A stretch of DNA of 64,000 nucleotides from Thioclava electrotropha (GCF_002085925.2 NZ_CP053562.1:2088001-2152000), one strand, 5' to 3'. Shown: positions 32,523-42,338, numbered from the stretch's first letter. Notes: a model not told the origin generated them from the sequence alone. Numbers and translations: made by a program.

Positions 32523-34193
32523 ATGTTGCACATCTCGCTGTGGAAGCGCGTGCTGATCCTGATCATCGTTTTGATCGGGGTCGTCTTTGCCGCGCCGAAC
32601 ATCTTTTACAACCGGGTGGAGGGGCATAACGATGCCGTTGCCGCCGCCGCGAAGGGCGAGTCTCTGACGCCCGAGCAGCAGGCCGCGCAGGCTGGCTGGC
32701 CCGATTGGCTGCCCTCCGACATCGTCAATCTCGGCCTCGATCTGCGCGGTGGCGCGCAGCTTCTGGCCGAGGTCAATGTCGGTGAGGTCTACAAGGCGCG
32801 CGTCGATGCGCTCTGGCCCGAGTTCCGCAAGGCGCTGGCCGCCGAACGCGGTACGCTCGGCTCGATCCGTCGCCTGAACGCCGATCCGGGCGTCCTGCGT
32901 ATCCAGATCGGCAATGCCGACCAGATCGCGGAAGCCCAGAAGATCGCCGAGACGCTGAACAACCCGGTCTCGTCGCTGACCGGTGTGGGGCAGAAGACGC
33001 TCGCGATCACCACCGAGGGCAACCAGCTGATCATCCAGCTCTCGGATGCCGAGAAGGCCGCGACCGACGACCGCACGATGCAGCAATCGCTGGAGATCGT
33101 GCGCCGCCGGATCGACGCCGCGGGCACCCGTGAACCCACGATCGTGCGCGAAGGCGCCGACCGCATCCTGATCCAGGTGCCGGGCGCAAGCTCCGCACAG
33201 GAGATCAAGCAGCTCATCGGCACCACGGCGAAACTGACCTTCAACTCGGTGATCGGCACCAGCTCGAACCCGAACGAGGCGGTGGGCTCGGATCAGGAAA
33301 TCCTGCCCTCGGCCGATCAGAAGGGGCTCTATTACATTCTCGACAGCCTTCCGGTCGTCACCGGCGAAGACCTGACGGATGCGCGCCCCGATACCGATCA
33401 GAACGGCTATCCGGCGGTGGCCTTCCGCTTCAACGCGAGCGCGGCCCGCACCTTCGGCGATTACACGCAAAACAATATCGGCAAGCCCTTCGCCATCGTG
33501 CTCGACAACAAGGTGATCTCGGCGCCAACGATCCAATCGCATATCGCGGGTGGCTCGGGCATCATCACCGGCCGGTTCACGGTGAAAGAGGCGACCGATC
33601 TGGCGCTGCTGCTGCGCGCCGGTGCGCTGCCCGCCTCGATGACCTTCCTCGAAGAACGGACCATCGGCCCGGAGCTGGGCGCAGATTCGATCGCGGCCGG
33701 CAAGATGGCCGCAGCCGTCGGCGCAGTGCTCGTGGTGGTCTTCATGATCGCGTCTTACGGCACCTTCGGCGTCTTCGCCTCGCTGGCGCTGGCGATCAAC
33801 ATCGCGCTGATCTTCGCGATCCTCTCGGTGATTGGCGGCACGCTGACGCTGCCCGGTATCGCAGGGATAGTGCTGACGATGGGTACGGCGGTCGACGCCA
33901 ACGTGCTCGTGTTCGAGCGTATCCGCGAGGAGCTGCGCAATCAGCAGAAGGCGAAAGCCGCCCGCGCGATCGAGCTTGGCTATGAGCGCGCGATGTCCGC
34001 CATCGTCGACGCCAACGTGACCACCTTCCTCACGGCGGTGATCCTCTTCGTGCTGGGCGCAGGCCCGGTGCGCGGTTTCGCCGTCACCTTCCTGATCGGG
34101 ATCATCACCTCGGTCTTCACCGCGATCTGGGTGACGCGGCTGTTCGTGAGCATCTGGTTCGCGCGCCGTCGTCCCCGCGAACTGGTACTGTAA
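32523..34193 (+). CDS. secD: Protein translocase subunit SecD
   Basis: The 556-aa inner-membrane protein uses proton flow to pull proteins across after SecA action. It has an N-terminal membrane segment (10-30), a large periplasmic region containing GLDLRGGAQLLAEV, and a five-segment C-terminal membrane domain with the family motif IVLTMGTAVDANVLVFERIREE. It precedes secF by 13 nt. Confidence 0.96.
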   Translation: MLHISLWKRVLILIIVLIGVVFAAPNIFYNRVEGHNDAVAAAAKGESLTPEQQAAQAGWPDWLPSDIVNLGLDLRGGAQLLAEVNVGEVYKARVDALWPEFRKALAAERGTLGSIRRLNADPGVLRIQIGNADQIAEAQKIAETLNNPVSSLTGVGQKTLAITTEGNQLIIQLSDAEKAATDDRTMQQSLEIVRRRIDAAGTREPTIVREGADRILIQVPGASSAQEIKQLIGTTAKLTFNSVIGTSSNPNEAVGSDQEILPSADQKGLYYILDSLPVVTGEDLTDARPDTDQNGYPAVAFRFNASAARTFGDYTQNNIGKPFAIVLDNKVISAPTIQSHIAGGSGIITGRFTVKEATDLALLLRAGALPASMTFLEERTIGPELGADSIAAGKMAAAVGAVLVVVFMIASYGTFGVFASLALAINIALIFAILSVIGGTLTLPGIAGIVLTMGTAVDANVLVFERIREELRNQQKAKAARAIELGYERAMSAIVDANVTTFLTAVILFVLGAGPVRGFAVTFLIGIITSVFTAIWVTRLFVSIWFARRRPRELVL

Positions 34194-34206
34194 GGGAGAT
34201 CGAGAC

Positions 34207-35193
34207 ATGGCATTCCGTCTGAAACTGGTCCCCGAGAAGACCAACTTCGACTTCTTCAAACATCAGGTCGCGACCTTCGGCTTCTCCGTCTTCATGGTGC
34301 TGGCCTCGATCGTGCTGGTGCTCGTGATGGGGCTGAACCTCGGCATCGACTTCCGGGGCGGCACCACGATCCGGACCGAGGCCGATCAGACCGAGCCGGT
34401 CGACATCGGCGCCTACCGCTCGGCGATCGCGCCGCTCGATCTGGGCGACGTGCTGATCACGCAGGTCTATGACCCGAACTTCCGCGCCGATCAGAAGGTC
34501 GTCACGATCCGAATTCAGGCGCAGGACGGTCAGGAGGCGATCAGCCCCGATACCCAGGCCAAAGTGCTGGAATCGCTCAAATCGGTGAACAAGGACATCA
34601 AGATCGTCGCGACCGAGTCGATCGGGCCGAAGGTCTCGGGCGAGCTGATCTGGACCGCGATCTGGTCCGTTCTGGCCGCCGTGGCCGCGATCCTCGTCTA
34701 TATTTGGCTACGGTTCGAGTGGCAGTTCTCGGTGGGCGCGGTTGCCGCGCTGATCCATGACGTGACCGTCACGGTCGGGATCTTCGCGCTGTTCCAGATC
34801 AAGTTCGACCTGTCGATCATCGCGGCACTGCTGACGATCCTCGGCTATTCGATCAACGATACCGTCGTCGTCTTCGACCGTCTTCGCGAGAACCTCGTGA
34901 AATACAAGAAGATGCCGCTGCGTGATGTCATGAACCTCTCGGTCAACGAGACGCTGTCGCGTACCGTGATGACCTCAGGCACCACGCTGCTGGCGCTGAT
35001 TTCGCTGCTCGTTCTGGGCGGCGACGTGATCCGCAACTTCGTCTTCGCGATGACCTGGGGCGTGATCGTGGGTACCTATTCCTCGGTCTATGTCGCAAAG
35101 AACATCGTCCTGTTCATCGGGCTCGACCGCAACAAGGAGAAGAAGGACCCCTCGGAGAAGTTCTTCGACAAAACGGATGTCGCTACTGACTGA
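34207..35193 (+). CDS. secF: Protein translocase subunit SecF
   Basis: The 328-aa partner of SecD carries the same fold on a shorter scale: GLNLGIDFRGGTTI near the start and ILGYSINDTVVVFDRLREN in the membrane part. GGGAGAT precedes the ATG. The last 17 nt overlap the next gene, suggesting translational coupling. Confidence 0.96.
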   Translation: MAFRLKLVPEKTNFDFFKHQVATFGFSVFMVLASIVLVLVMGLNLGIDFRGGTTIRTEADQTEPVDIGAYRSAIAPLDLGDVLITQVYDPNFRADQKVVTIRIQAQDGQEAISPDTQAKVLESLKSVNKDIKIVATESIGPKVSGELIWTAIWSVLAAVAAILVYIWLRFEWQFSVGAVAALIHDVTVTVGIFALFQIKFDLSIIAALLTILGYSINDTVVVFDRLRENLVKYKKMPLRDVMNLSVNETLSRTVMTSGTTLLALISLLVLGGDVIRNFVFAMTWGVIVGTYSSVYVAKNIVLFIGLDRNKEKKDPSEKFFDKTDVATD

Positions 35194-35566
35194 AGCCAAT
35201 TTCGGGGCCTCGCTGCCGATCGACGGCTACGGGCCGGGGTTTTTCCGCGTGGCCGGAGAGGTCACGCGAGGCTCGATCTGGGTCGCGGGCGAGGAGATGG
35301 GCAGCTGGGGCGGTCTGGACGACCGCGCTGCGCTGCGCGCGCTGGCAGACAAGCTCGACGTGTTGTTCATCGGCACGGGCGACGAGATCGCACATCTGCC
35401 GAAGGATCTCGTGGCAGAGCTGGAGGCCGAGGGCCTGATGTGCGAGGGCATGGCCACGCCCTCGGCGGCCCGCACCTATAACGTGCTGTTGTCCGAAGGC
35501 CGCCGGGTCGGCTGCGCTCTGATCGCGATGCCGGAAAACCCTGCCGCGCCCGAGACGCCTGAATGA
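35177..35566 (+). CDS. Mth938-like (DUF498/NDUFAF3-type) protein, 129 aa
   Basis: The protein matches the Mth938 domain family ([12 protein letters not shown], then SWGGLDD, then [13 protein letters not shown], ending [19 protein letters not shown]). The family includes complex I assembly factor NDUFAF3; the bacterial role is not settled. The start at 35177 overlaps secF, and the stop overlaps ccmA as ATGA, so it bridges the sec and ccm genes in one transcript. Confidence 0.88.
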   Translation: MSLLTEANFGASLPIDGYGPGFFRVAGEVTRGSIWVAGEEMGSWGGLDDRAALRALADKLDVLFIGTGDEIAHLPKDLVAELEAEGLMCEGMATPSAARTYNVLLSEGRRVGCALIAMPENPAAPETPE

Positions 35567-36195
35567 GCATGCTGTCGGTCGAAGGGCTCGCGGTGTCGCG
35601 CGGTGGTCTCCCGGTTCTGGAAAACCTGAGTTTTTCGCTCGATGCAGGCCATGCGCTTGTGCTGCGTGGGCCGAACGGGGTCGGCAAGACGACGCTTCTG
35701 CGCACCTTGGCCGGGCTGCAACCGTCGCTGGCCGGGACGGTCTCGATGCCGCCCGAGAGCATGGCCTATGCCGCCCATTCCGACGGGCTGAAATCGACGC
35801 TGACGGTGCGCGAGAACCTCGGCTTCTGGGCCTCGGTCTATGCGACGAACGACATCGAACCGGCGCTTGAGCGGATGAACCTGCAAAGCCTCGAGACGCG
35901 GCCCGCCCATAGCCTGTCCGCCGGGCAGAAACGCCGCCTCGGTCTTGCGCGACTTCTCGTGACCGGCCGCCCGATCTGGGTGCTGGACGAGCCGACCGTG
36001 TCGCTCGATACCGCCTCCGTCGCGCTTTTCGCCGAGGCCGTGCGCGGCCATCTGGCGGGGGGCGGAGCCGCGCTGATCGCGACCCATATCGATCTCGGGC
36101 TGAACGAGGCCTCCGTGCTCGACCTGACGCCCTTCAAGGCCAAGACGCCGGAAGAGGGCGGGATGCAGGGCGCTTTCGACGAGGCCTTCCTATGA
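35563..36195 (+). CDS. ccmA: Cytochrome c maturation ABC transporter ATPase
   Basis: The 210-aa ATPase has Walker [12 protein letters not shown] (37-47), signature [14 protein letters not shown] and Walker [14 protein letters not shown]. Together with CcmB it releases holo-CcmE from CcmC/D during c-type cytochrome assembly in System I. It starts in an ATGA overlap with the Mth938-type gene. Confidence 0.95.
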   Translation: MSMLSVEGLAVSRGGLPVLENLSFSLDAGHALVLRGPNGVGKTTLLRTLAGLQPSLAGTVSMPPESMAYAAHSDGLKSTLTVRENLGFWASVYATNDIEPALERMNLQSLETRPAHSLSAGQKRRLGLARLLVTGRPIWVLDEPTVSLDTASVALFAEAVRGHLAGGGAALIATHIDLGLNEASVLDLTPFKAKTPEEGGMQGAFDEAFL

Positions 36196-36231
36196 TCGCG
36201 CGGCGCGCTAGCGGTGCGGTCGGGAGCCTCC

Positions 36232-36336
36232 GGCGGGGATATTTGGACCAAGCCGAAAGCAGCTGCACGCTGTTTCGGATTGGCGGAAATATCCCGGGGG
36301 ATGAGCGGCGCAGCCGCGAAGGGGGCAGCGCCCCCT
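36232..36336. repeat. Dispersed repeat, copy 3, inside the ccm operon
   Basis: ATTGGCGGAAATATCCCGGGGG, stem GCGGC-gca-GCCGC, then GGGGGCAGCGCCCCC at 36280-36336. An inverted, decayed partner of the first block (GGCGGGGATATTTGGACCAAG) lies just before, at 36234-36254. The element separates ccmA from ccmB, which may reduce read-through or need a new promoter. Confidence 0.78.
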
Positions 36337-36358
36337 TGGCTGCCGAAGGAGGTCGGGC

Positions 36359-37015
36359 ATGATCGCACTTCTCATGCGAGACCTGCGCCTCGCCGTGCGC
36401 GCCGGCGGCGGCTTCGGCCTCGGGCTGGCCTTCTTCCTGATCGTGGTGACGCTGGTTCCGTTCGGCGTCGGTCCCGAGGGGAAAATCCTCGCGCGGATCG
36501 CGCCGGGCATCCTGTGGGTGGGCGCGCTTCTGGCCTGTCTGCTCTCGCTCGACCGGATTTTCGCACTCGATTACGAGGATGGCTCGCTCGATCTGCTGGT
36601 CACCGCGCCGGTGCCGCTTGAAGGGGTCGTCTCGATCAAGGCGCTCGCGCATTGGATCACCACGGGACTGCCGCTCGTGGTCGCAGCGCCCGTGTTCGGG
36701 ATCTTGCTGCATCTGCCGCAAGGCGCGCATGTCTGGATGGTGATCTCGCTTCTTCTGGGCACGCCCGCACTCTCGGTTCTGGGAACGTTTGGGGCCGCGC
36801 TGACGGTCGGGCTGAAGCGCGGCGGTCTTTTGTTGTCGCTGCTGGTCTTGCCATTCTATGTGCCGACCCTCATCTTCGGTGCGGAGCTCGTGCGCCGTGG
36901 CGCCGAGGGGATGAACACTGAGACACCGCTTCTGATGCTGGCCGGGATCACGGCGGCGACGGTCGCGCTGGTGCCCTTCGCCTCGGCCGCCGCGATCCGC
37001 GTCAATCTGCGCTAG
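36359..37015 (+). CDS. ccmB: Heme exporter membrane subunit CcmB
   Basis: The 218-aa protein has six membrane segments and the family start MIALLMRDLRLAVRAGGG and LDRIFALDYEDGSLDLLV (near 61-78). It forms the ABC complex with CcmA. AAGGAGG lies 7 nt upstream. A 163-nt gap with a repeat element separates it from ccmA. Confidence 0.95.
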   Translation: MIALLMRDLRLAVRAGGGFGLGLAFFLIVVTLVPFGVGPEGKILARIAPGILWVGALLACLLSLDRIFALDYEDGSLDLLVTAPVPLEGVVSIKALAHWITTGLPLVVAAPVFGILLHLPQGAHVWMVISLLLGTPALSVLGTFGAALTVGLKRGGLLLSLLVLPFYVPTLIFGAELVRRGAEGMNTETPLLMLAGITAATVALVPFASAAAIRVNLR

Positions 37016-37095
37016 CGCAACCCATGCGCGCGCCGTGATAGGAAGAGCCGTGATACACAGAGCCAACCTGGCCAGAAGGTGAGCAGAACAACAAG

Positions 37096-37824
37096 ATGTC
37101 GATCTGGGAATACGCCAACCCCGTCAAATTCATGAAGACCACGGACAAGATCCTGCCCTGGACGGTGGGAATTGCCGCGATCACGCTGATCGTCGGGCTG
37201 GTCTGGGGCTATTTCTTCGTCCCGGCCGCCGAGAATTTCGGCGGCTCGGTGAAGGTGATTTATGTCCATGTCCCCGCCGCGATGATGGCGATCAACATCT
37301 GGGTGATGATGGTCGTGACCTCGCTGATCTGGCTGATCCGCCGCCACCATGTCTCGGCGCTGGCCGCCAAGGCCGCAGCGCCCATCGGCGCGGTGATGAC
37401 GTTGATCGCGCTGATCACCGGCGCGGTCTGGGGCCAGCCGATGTGGGGCACTTGGTGGGAATGGGATCCGCGGCTGACCTCGTTCCTGATCCTCTTCCTG
37501 TTCTACCTCGGCTATATCGCGCTCTGGGCCGCGGTCGAGAACCCCGATACGGCCGCCGATCTGACCGGCGTGCTGAGCCTCGTCGGCGGGGTGTTCGCCG
37601 TGCTCTCGCGCTATGCGGCGAATTTCTGGAACCAGGGGCTGCATCAGGGCGCGACGCTCTCGATGGATTCCGAGCAGCACATCGCCGATGTCTACTGGTT
37701 CCCGCTGCTTCTGTGCTTGGCCGGGTTCATCTTCTTCTTCCTCGCGCTGGTGCTGATCCGCACCCGCACCGAGGTCCGCGCGCGCCGACTGGGCGCCATC
37801 CAGCAACGTGAGCGCATGGCATGA
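37096..37824 (+). CDS. ccmC: Heme handling protein CcmC
   Basis: The 242-aa protein with six membrane segments binds heme and passes it to CcmE. The tryptophan-rich motif WGTWWEWDPRLTS is present near 117-129 and conserved His residues flank it (HVPAAMMAIN, then HQGATL). The stop overlaps ccmD as ATGA. Confidence 0.96.
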   Translation: MSIWEYANPVKFMKTTDKILPWTVGIAAITLIVGLVWGYFFVPAAENFGGSVKVIYVHVPAAMMAINIWVMMVVTSLIWLIRRHHVSALAAKAAAPIGAVMTLIALITGAVWGQPMWGTWWEWDPRLTSFLILFLFYLGYIALWAAVENPDTAADLTGVLSLVGGVFAVLSRYAANFWNQGLHQGATLSMDSEQHIADVYWFPLLLCLAGFIFFFLALVLIRTRTEVRARRLGAIQQRERMA

Positions 37825-38039
37825 GTGATACGACCGAGCAAAGCGGCACCGTCACTGAGGGCGGCGTCGTCCTCGTGGACCCGTCCACCAAATCCTACAC
37901 CGAGACCGTCAACATCGCCTGGGCCTCGACGGTCGTGCTTCTGGTGCTGATCGTCGTCGTCTCGCTGATGCGCGGCGCGAAGGTGAAACGTCAATTGGCC
38001 GAGGCCGAGGCCCGCCGGAAAGGGGGCGCCCATGGTTAA
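37821..38039 (+). CDS. ccmD: Heme exporter protein CcmD
   Basis: The 72-aa protein has one membrane segment (VVLLVLIVVVSLM) followed by a basic helix KVKRQLAEAEARRKGG, the CcmD layout. It is about 20 residues longer than usual because of an acidic N-terminus; a later start is not obvious. It overlaps ccmC and ccmG. Confidence 0.85.
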   Translation: MSDTTEQSGTVTEGGVVLVDPSTKSYTETVNIAWASTVVLLVLIVVVSLMRGAKVKRQLAEAEARRKGGAHG

Positions 38040-38568
38040 GCCGCTGATGCTGCTACCGCCGCTGATCTTCGCGGGGCTTGCGGGCGTGTTCATCTGGGGG
38101 ATGACGCGCGAGGACCCGACGCAGCTGCCGACCGCCTTTGCGGGCAAGCCCGCGCCGCCGGTGCAGCTTGAACCGCTGGGCGATTTCAAACCCTTCACCG
38201 ATGCCGATCTCAAGGACGGCAAGGTCAAGCTTGTGAACTTCTGGGCCTCGTGGTGCGCGCCGTGCCGGGTGGAGCATCCCAATCTCGAAGCGCTCGCCGA
38301 AGAGGGGATCCCAATCTACGGGGTCAACTACAAGGACAAGCCCGCCAAGGCGCAGGGCTTCCTGAGCGAGATGGGCAACCCGTTTGCCGAACTCGGTGCC
38401 GATCCGAACGGCAAGATGGCGCTGAACTGGGGCGTCTACGGCGTGCCCGAGACCTTCGTGATCGATGGCACGGGCAAGGTGCTCTATCGCTTCGCCGGTC
38501 CGCTGACCGAGCGCGTGATCGCTTCGGATCTGCGACCGCTTCTGAACGGCGAGACGGCCGCGAAATAA
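38032..38568 (+). CDS. ccmG: Thiol:disulfide interchange protein CcmG/DsbE
   Basis: The 178-aa periplasmic thioredoxin is anchored by an N-terminal membrane segment and keeps apocytochrome c cysteines reduced. The active site is WASWCAPC (74-81), followed by the family GVNYKDK and the cis-proline YGVPETFVID. It overlaps ccmD by 8 nt. It is the last gene of the operon; a terminator follows 51 nt later. Confidence 0.95.
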   Translation: MVKPLMLLPPLIFAGLAGVFIWGMTREDPTQLPTAFAGKPAPPVQLEPLGDFKPFTDADLKDGKVKLVNFWASWCAPCRVEHPNLEALAEEGIPIYGVNYKDKPAKAQGFLSEMGNPFAELGADPNGKMALNWGVYGVPETFVIDGTGKVLYRFAGPLTERVIASDLRPLLNGETAAK

Positions 38569-38619
38569 AGGGCAGGGCGCGAGCGCGCCACTGGCCCCGA
38601 TCCCGATAGCTACAAAAGC

Positions 38620-38644
38620 AAAGGCCCCCAAACCGGGGGCCTTT
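38620..38644. terminator. Bidirectional terminator between ccmG and ssb
   Basis: AAAGGCCCCC and GGGGGCCTTT form a perfect 10-bp stem around a 5-nt loop, with A-rich and T-rich flanks. It lies between convergent ccmG and ssb. Confidence 0.9.
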
Positions 38645-38656
38645 CTTGTCTCTAAC

Positions 38657-39175
38657 TCAGAACGGGATCTCGTCGTCGAAATCCGAGCGGCCACCGCCGC
38701 CACCGCCACCGGAGCCGCCCGATGACGGGCCGCCATAACCGCCGCCATCATCGTAGCCGCCGCCACCCGAGGACGGGCCGCCGTAGCCACCGCCGCCGCC
38801 GCCTTGACCGCCGCCCGAGCCGCCAGGCCCGTCGAGCATGGTCAGTTCCGAGCGATAGGGGCGCAGCACGACCTCGGTCGAGTAGCGGTCCTGACCGTTC
38901 TGGTCCTGCCATTTGCGGGTTTCGAGCTGGCCCTCGATATAGACTTTCGAACCTTTGCGCAGATATTGCTCCGCGACTTTCGCCAGCGGCTCCGAGAAGA
39001 TCGCGACCGAATGCCATTCGGTGCGCTCCTTGCGCTCGCCGGTATTGCGGTCGCGCCACGTCTCGGAGGTGGCGATGCGCAGGTTGCACACCTTGCCGCC
39101 GTTCGAGAAGGTCCGCACCTCCGGGTCTCGGCCCAGATTGCCGATCAGAATGACCTTGTTGACGCTGCCTGCCAT
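38657..39175 (-). CDS. ssb: Single-stranded DNA-binding protein
   Basis: The 172-aa protein has an OB fold (about 1-110: [21 protein letters not shown], then [11 protein letters not shown]), a glycine-rich linker and the C-terminal tip DFDDEIPF that binds repair and replication proteins. The start at 39175 has GGAGG 4 nt upstream; the frame is open further upstream but not coding. The glycine linker DNA is strongly repetitive (GGC/CCGCC) and prone to length change. Confidence 0.96.
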   Translation of the reverse strand: MAGSVNKVILIGNLGRDPEVRTFSNGGKVCNLRIATSETWRDRNTGERKERTEWHSVAIFSEPLAKVAEQYLRKGSKVYIEGQLETRKWQDQNGQDRYSTEVVLRPYRSELTMLDGPGGSGGGQGGGGGGYGGPSSGGGGYDDGGGYGGPSSGGSGGGGGGGRSDFDDEIPF

Positions 39176-39450
39176 ATTGCCTCCGCCTCGCGATTCTAGA
39201 ATTGGTCCCAAAGGGTATAGAGCAGAGCCCCGCGAGAGCCTAGGGGCGAAGCTTCGCTCAACCGTGACGGAAAGCGGCGAAATCCCGCGTGCATCTTTGG
39301 TTTGAGAGCGATTTCGGCCCCGGATTTCCAACCTTGTGCCGATAGATGGCGCCGTGGGTTTGCCACAGGTCTGGACGAGCCGGACGGCACACGGGGACGA
39401 ACCCCACCCGATCCGGTCGAGCAACCCTACATCCCATGAGGAGATACCCC

Positions 39451-39714
39451 ATGAAATACCTGATGCTGATTGCCGCGAGCGCCACGATTGCCGCTGCCTC
39501 CACTCTCCCCGCTCTCGCAGAAGGTGGCGAAGGCGCCGTGGCCCCGGCGAAAGAGCAGAAGCTTTCCGCCGAGCTGAAAAATCAGGGCTACGACGTGCGC
39601 CGGATGGAAATGGAAGACGGCTATATCGAAGTCTACGCGATGAAGGACGGCAAGCGCGCCCAACTCTACTTCGATTCCAACCTCAAGCAGGTGAAGCGCT
39701 CGGGCGACAACTAA
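39451..39714 (+). CDS. PepSY-domain periplasmic protein, 87 aa
   Basis: It has a signal peptide ([25 protein letters not shown]) and then a single PepSY unit ([38 protein letters not shown]). Such small proteins may inhibit proteases or accompany membrane cytochromes. The cytochrome b561 gene follows 85 nt later, a frequent pairing. AGGAG precedes the ATG. Confidence 0.88.
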   Translation: MKYLMLIAASATIAAASTLPALAEGGEGAVAPAKEQKLSAELKNQGYDVRRMEMEDGYIEVYAMKDGKRAQLYFDSNLKQVKRSGDN

Positions 39715-39799
39715 TCGTCAGCGCCTTTTCGACGGGCCGGTATGATCCGGCCCGTCTTCCTCACGCCAGTCTTTCCAGAAGCAGCAGGAGGGCCCGATC

Positions 39800-40399
39800 A
39801 TGGCCATCGAAGACGCGAGCTTTACCGATCTTCCGTCGCAGGAGACGTCTCACGCAGAACCGCCGCCCGTCGGTGCGCATAGCGTATGGGACCCCTTCGT
39901 CCGGGTGTTCCACTGGTCCATTGCGGGCCTCTTCACCGCCAATGCGTTCTTCACCTCGCCGAAGCACGATCTGCACCACTGGATCGGCTACACGGTCGCG
40001 GGGCTCGTGACCGCGCGGATCCTCTGGGGTCTGTTCGGCACCCGTCACGCGAAGTTCAAGGACTTCCCGCCATCGCCCACCGGCGCGCTGACGCAGCTGC
40101 GCGATATGGCGACGGGAAGGCGGCACGCGCATCTGGGCCATTCGCCGCTCGGGGCGCTGATGATTTACAACCTTTTGATCACGCTTCTCGTCATTGCGGG
40201 ATCGGGCTGGTTGATGACCACTGACGCCTATTGGGGCGTGAAATGGCCTCAGGAAGTGCATGAACTCGCCGTCAACTGGGCCGAAGTCTCGATCGCCGCC
40301 CATATCGCTGCCGTCGTCTTCGAAAGCCGCCGGTTGCGCGTGAACCTTGCGCGCGCGATGATCACCGGTAAGAAGGTGTTCCGCGGCAACAGAGGGTAA
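39800..40399 (+). CDS. Cytochrome b561-type membrane protein, 199 aa
   Basis: A di-heme cytochrome b of the Ni/Fe-hydrogenase-b/b561 group. VWDPFVRVFHWSIA (29-42), DLHHWIGYTVAG and AHIAAVVFESRR carry the heme histidines within four membrane segments. It probably passes electrons between the quinone pool and a periplasmic partner. It follows the PepSY gene and precedes the LuxR-type gene by 6 nt. Confidence 0.9.
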   Translation: MAIEDASFTDLPSQETSHAEPPPVGAHSVWDPFVRVFHWSIAGLFTANAFFTSPKHDLHHWIGYTVAGLVTARILWGLFGTRHAKFKDFPPSPTGALTQLRDMATGRRHAHLGHSPLGALMIYNLLITLLVIAGSGWLMTTDAYWGVKWPQEVHELAVNWAEVSIAAHIAAVVFESRRLRVNLARAMITGKKVFRGNRG

Positions 40400-40405
40400 G
40401 CGCCG

Positions 40406-40945
40406 ATGGCGGTTTCGCGAGAGCGAGTCTCAATCTGGACGAAAGAGGGCGCATTGGTCGCCCTCATCATTTTCCAAGCCGCCTGCACATCGCTCTTCGT
40501 GGCCGACGTGTTCGACGACTTCCGCGAGGCAGGGCGTCTCTCTCTGCATCTCAACATGGAGCTTTTCGCCAATCTCGGCCTGATCGCGGGGATCGTCGTC
40601 GAGGCGGCCGTGCTTTGGGCGCTGTTGCGACGTCAGGCACATGCCGACCGCACGATCGGGGCTGCACAAGGCGCAATGGCCGAGATGATGAGCGCGCAGT
40701 TCGACCAATGGGGGCTGACCCCCGCAGAGGCCGATGTCGCAGCCTTCACCATCAAGGGCTTCTCGGTCTCGGAGACCGCCTCTTTCCGCGGCTCCAGCGA
40801 GGCCACGGTGAAATCCCACCTCAATTCCGTCTATCGCAAGGCGGGCGTGTCGGGCCGCTCTCAGCTCGTTTCGATCTTCGTGGAGGAGCTGTTTCACGGC
40901 CCCATCAAGGCCGATGCGAAAAAGCAACAGGCGCACGCAATCTGA
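40406..40945 (+). CDS. Membrane-anchored LuxR-type transcriptional regulator, 179 aa
   Basis: Two N-terminal membrane segments (about 15-35 and 52-73) are followed by a LuxR-type helix-turn-helix (LTPAEADVAAFTIKGFSVSE, then SEATVKSHLNSVYRKAGVSGRSQLV). There is no receiver domain, so sensing must occur in the membrane or the short loop. It is probably in the same transcript as the cytochrome gene. Confidence 0.88.
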   Translation: MAVSRERVSIWTKEGALVALIIFQAACTSLFVADVFDDFREAGRLSLHLNMELFANLGLIAGIVVEAAVLWALLRRQAHADRTIGAAQGAMAEMMSAQFDQWGLTPAEADVAAFTIKGFSVSETASFRGSSEATVKSHLNSVYRKAGVSGRSQLVSIFVEELFHGPIKADAKKQQAHAI

Positions 40946-41061
40946 CGCAACGGCAGCTTATCGGCGGGAGGTTGCCGAGGCGATTGGCGTTTTGCTTTAA
41001 CTTTTCGCTGATTTCTCTATAGTTTGCCCCAGAATACGTGGACAGTGAGTGGTGGGGGCCG

Positions 41062-41685
41062 ATGCGTAGAACGATCGGAATTCTCGGGCTGGCGGCGATT
41101 GCCGCGGCAGCGGTGATGGCGGGCCCAATGAGCGCCCAGGCAGAGGGGCTGCGGCTTCAGGGGAGTTCTTCGAAATCCCGCGCGATGCTGTTCCGAAACC
41201 AGACCAACATTCTCGATACCCGTGCCGCGCAGCAATACGAGCATTCCTCGCGGCTGACGCCCAAGGGTAAGCTGACCCAGACCGCCAGTGTCGAGAACGT
41301 GCCGCGCTACAACGGCAAGTATCGCGGCCAATATATGAGCACCGCGAAATCGGTGGCCTCGCGCCATGGCATCCCGACCGATCTGTTCCTGCGCCTCGTG
41401 CAGCAGGAGAGCGGTTGGAACCCGCAGGCGCGCTCGCACAAGGGCGCGATGGGGCTGGCGCAGCTAATGCCCGCTACCGCGCGAAAACTCGGCGTGAACC
41501 CCCGCGATCCGGCGCAGAATCTCGAAGGCGGCGCGCGCTACCTGAAGATGATGTATAACCGGTTCGGAAGCTGGCGGCTGGCGCTTGCGGCTTACAATGC
41601 GGGACCGGAGGCCGTCGCGAAACATAACGGCATTCCGCCCTATCGCGAGACCCGGAATTATGTGCGGATCATCCTTGGCGGTTGA
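41062..41685 (+). CDS. Lytic transglycosylase (SLT domain), 207 aa
   Basis: It has a signal peptide ([21 protein letters not shown]) and a C-terminal SLT domain with catalytic Glu in [14 protein letters not shown], then [15 protein letters not shown] and [16 protein letters not shown]. It cleaves peptidoglycan in the periplasm. The ATG at 41062 is preferred over a GTG at 41038 for its G-rich upstream site and the clean signal peptide. Confidence 0.92.
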   Translation: MRRTIGILGLAAIAAAAVMAGPMSAQAEGLRLQGSSSKSRAMLFRNQTNILDTRAAQQYEHSSRLTPKGKLTQTASVENVPRYNGKYRGQYMSTAKSVASRHGIPTDLFLRLVQQESGWNPQARSHKGAMGLAQLMPATARKLGVNPRDPAQNLEGGARYLKMMYNRFGSWRLALAAYNAGPEAVAKHNGIPPYRETRNYVRIILGG

Positions 41686-41705
41686 TCCTTAAGGATGCCG
41701 GAAAA

Positions 41706-41739
41706 AAAGCCCCGCAAGATCAGCGATCTGCGGGGCTTT
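41706..41739 (+). terminator. Rho-independent terminator of the transglycosylase gene
   Basis: AAAGCCCCGCA and TGCGGGGCTTT form an 11-bp stem around a 12-nt loop, followed by TTTCTT. It lies between two convergent genes and can serve both. Confidence 0.9.
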
Positions 41740-41780
41740 CTTCATGTCTTGGGTGAAGAGAGCCGCCGAAGCGGCTGATC

Positions 41781-42338
41781 TTACGGAATAATACGGGTGT
41801 ATTTCGTGCCCGCGAGCGTCGCGCCCGCCATCAGACCGGCCTGGCCGAAGACAAGCGCGATGATCGGCGCGGTCGAGGTCAGGGTGGAGGCCGAAATCGC
41901 GCCGCCCTGATCCGGCACCGCATAGCGTGCATCCGCGCCAAGCTGCCAGCCATCGCCGCGGCGGAAGCCGGCAAGCGCCTCGGGCGTCATGAAGAACAGG
42001 GCATGGGCATATTGCTGCGCGCCGATCTGCAGACCGAAGCTCGCCGCCGCTGCCGAGTAGTAATCCACGGTCACGTTGTTGATCCGCAGCGCGCCGCGCC
42101 CGAATGCGCCACCGATGCCGAAACCCGCTTCGGTCATCAGAGGCATCCAGAGCACGCCGACCGACTTGTTCTCGAGATCGCGGGTGCCGGGGTATTTCGT
42201 CAGAAGGTAGTTCCGGGTCGCATCGACCCGCGCGTCCAGCTTGGCGCTGCCCGCACTGCCCACGCCGTTGCCGCAGGCCGCAAGGCCAAGCCCCGCACCG
42301 CCCATCGCCAGAAGGGTCCGTCTGGAAAGTTTCGTCAT
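41781..42338 (-). CDS. YSC84-type (SYLF) lipoprotein, 185 aa
   Basis: It begins MTKLSRRTLLAMGGAGLGLAAC, combining a twin-Arg-like SRRTLL with a lipobox (Cys22). The body has the YSC84/SYLF features LWMPLMTEAGFGIGGAFGRGAL, then SAAAASFGLQIGAQ, ending GQAGLMAGATLAGTKYTRI. The family binds lipids; the bacterial role is uncertain. GGAG lies upstream of the ATG at 42338. Confidence 0.87.
   Translation of the reverse strand: MTKLSRRTLLAMGGAGLGLAACGNGVGSAGSAKLDARVDATRNYLLTKYPGTRDLENKSVGVLWMPLMTEAGFGIGGAFGRGALRINNVTVDYYSAAAASFGLQIGAQQYAHALFFMTPEALAGFRRGDGWQLGADARYAVPDQGGAISASTLTSTAPIIALVFGQAGLMAGATLAGTKYTRIIP

Noticed and set aside
32058..34259. 733-codon open frame on the minus strand
   Set aside because: Antisense to secD and yajC; repetitive His/Asp/Gln-rich composition typical of a shadow frame.
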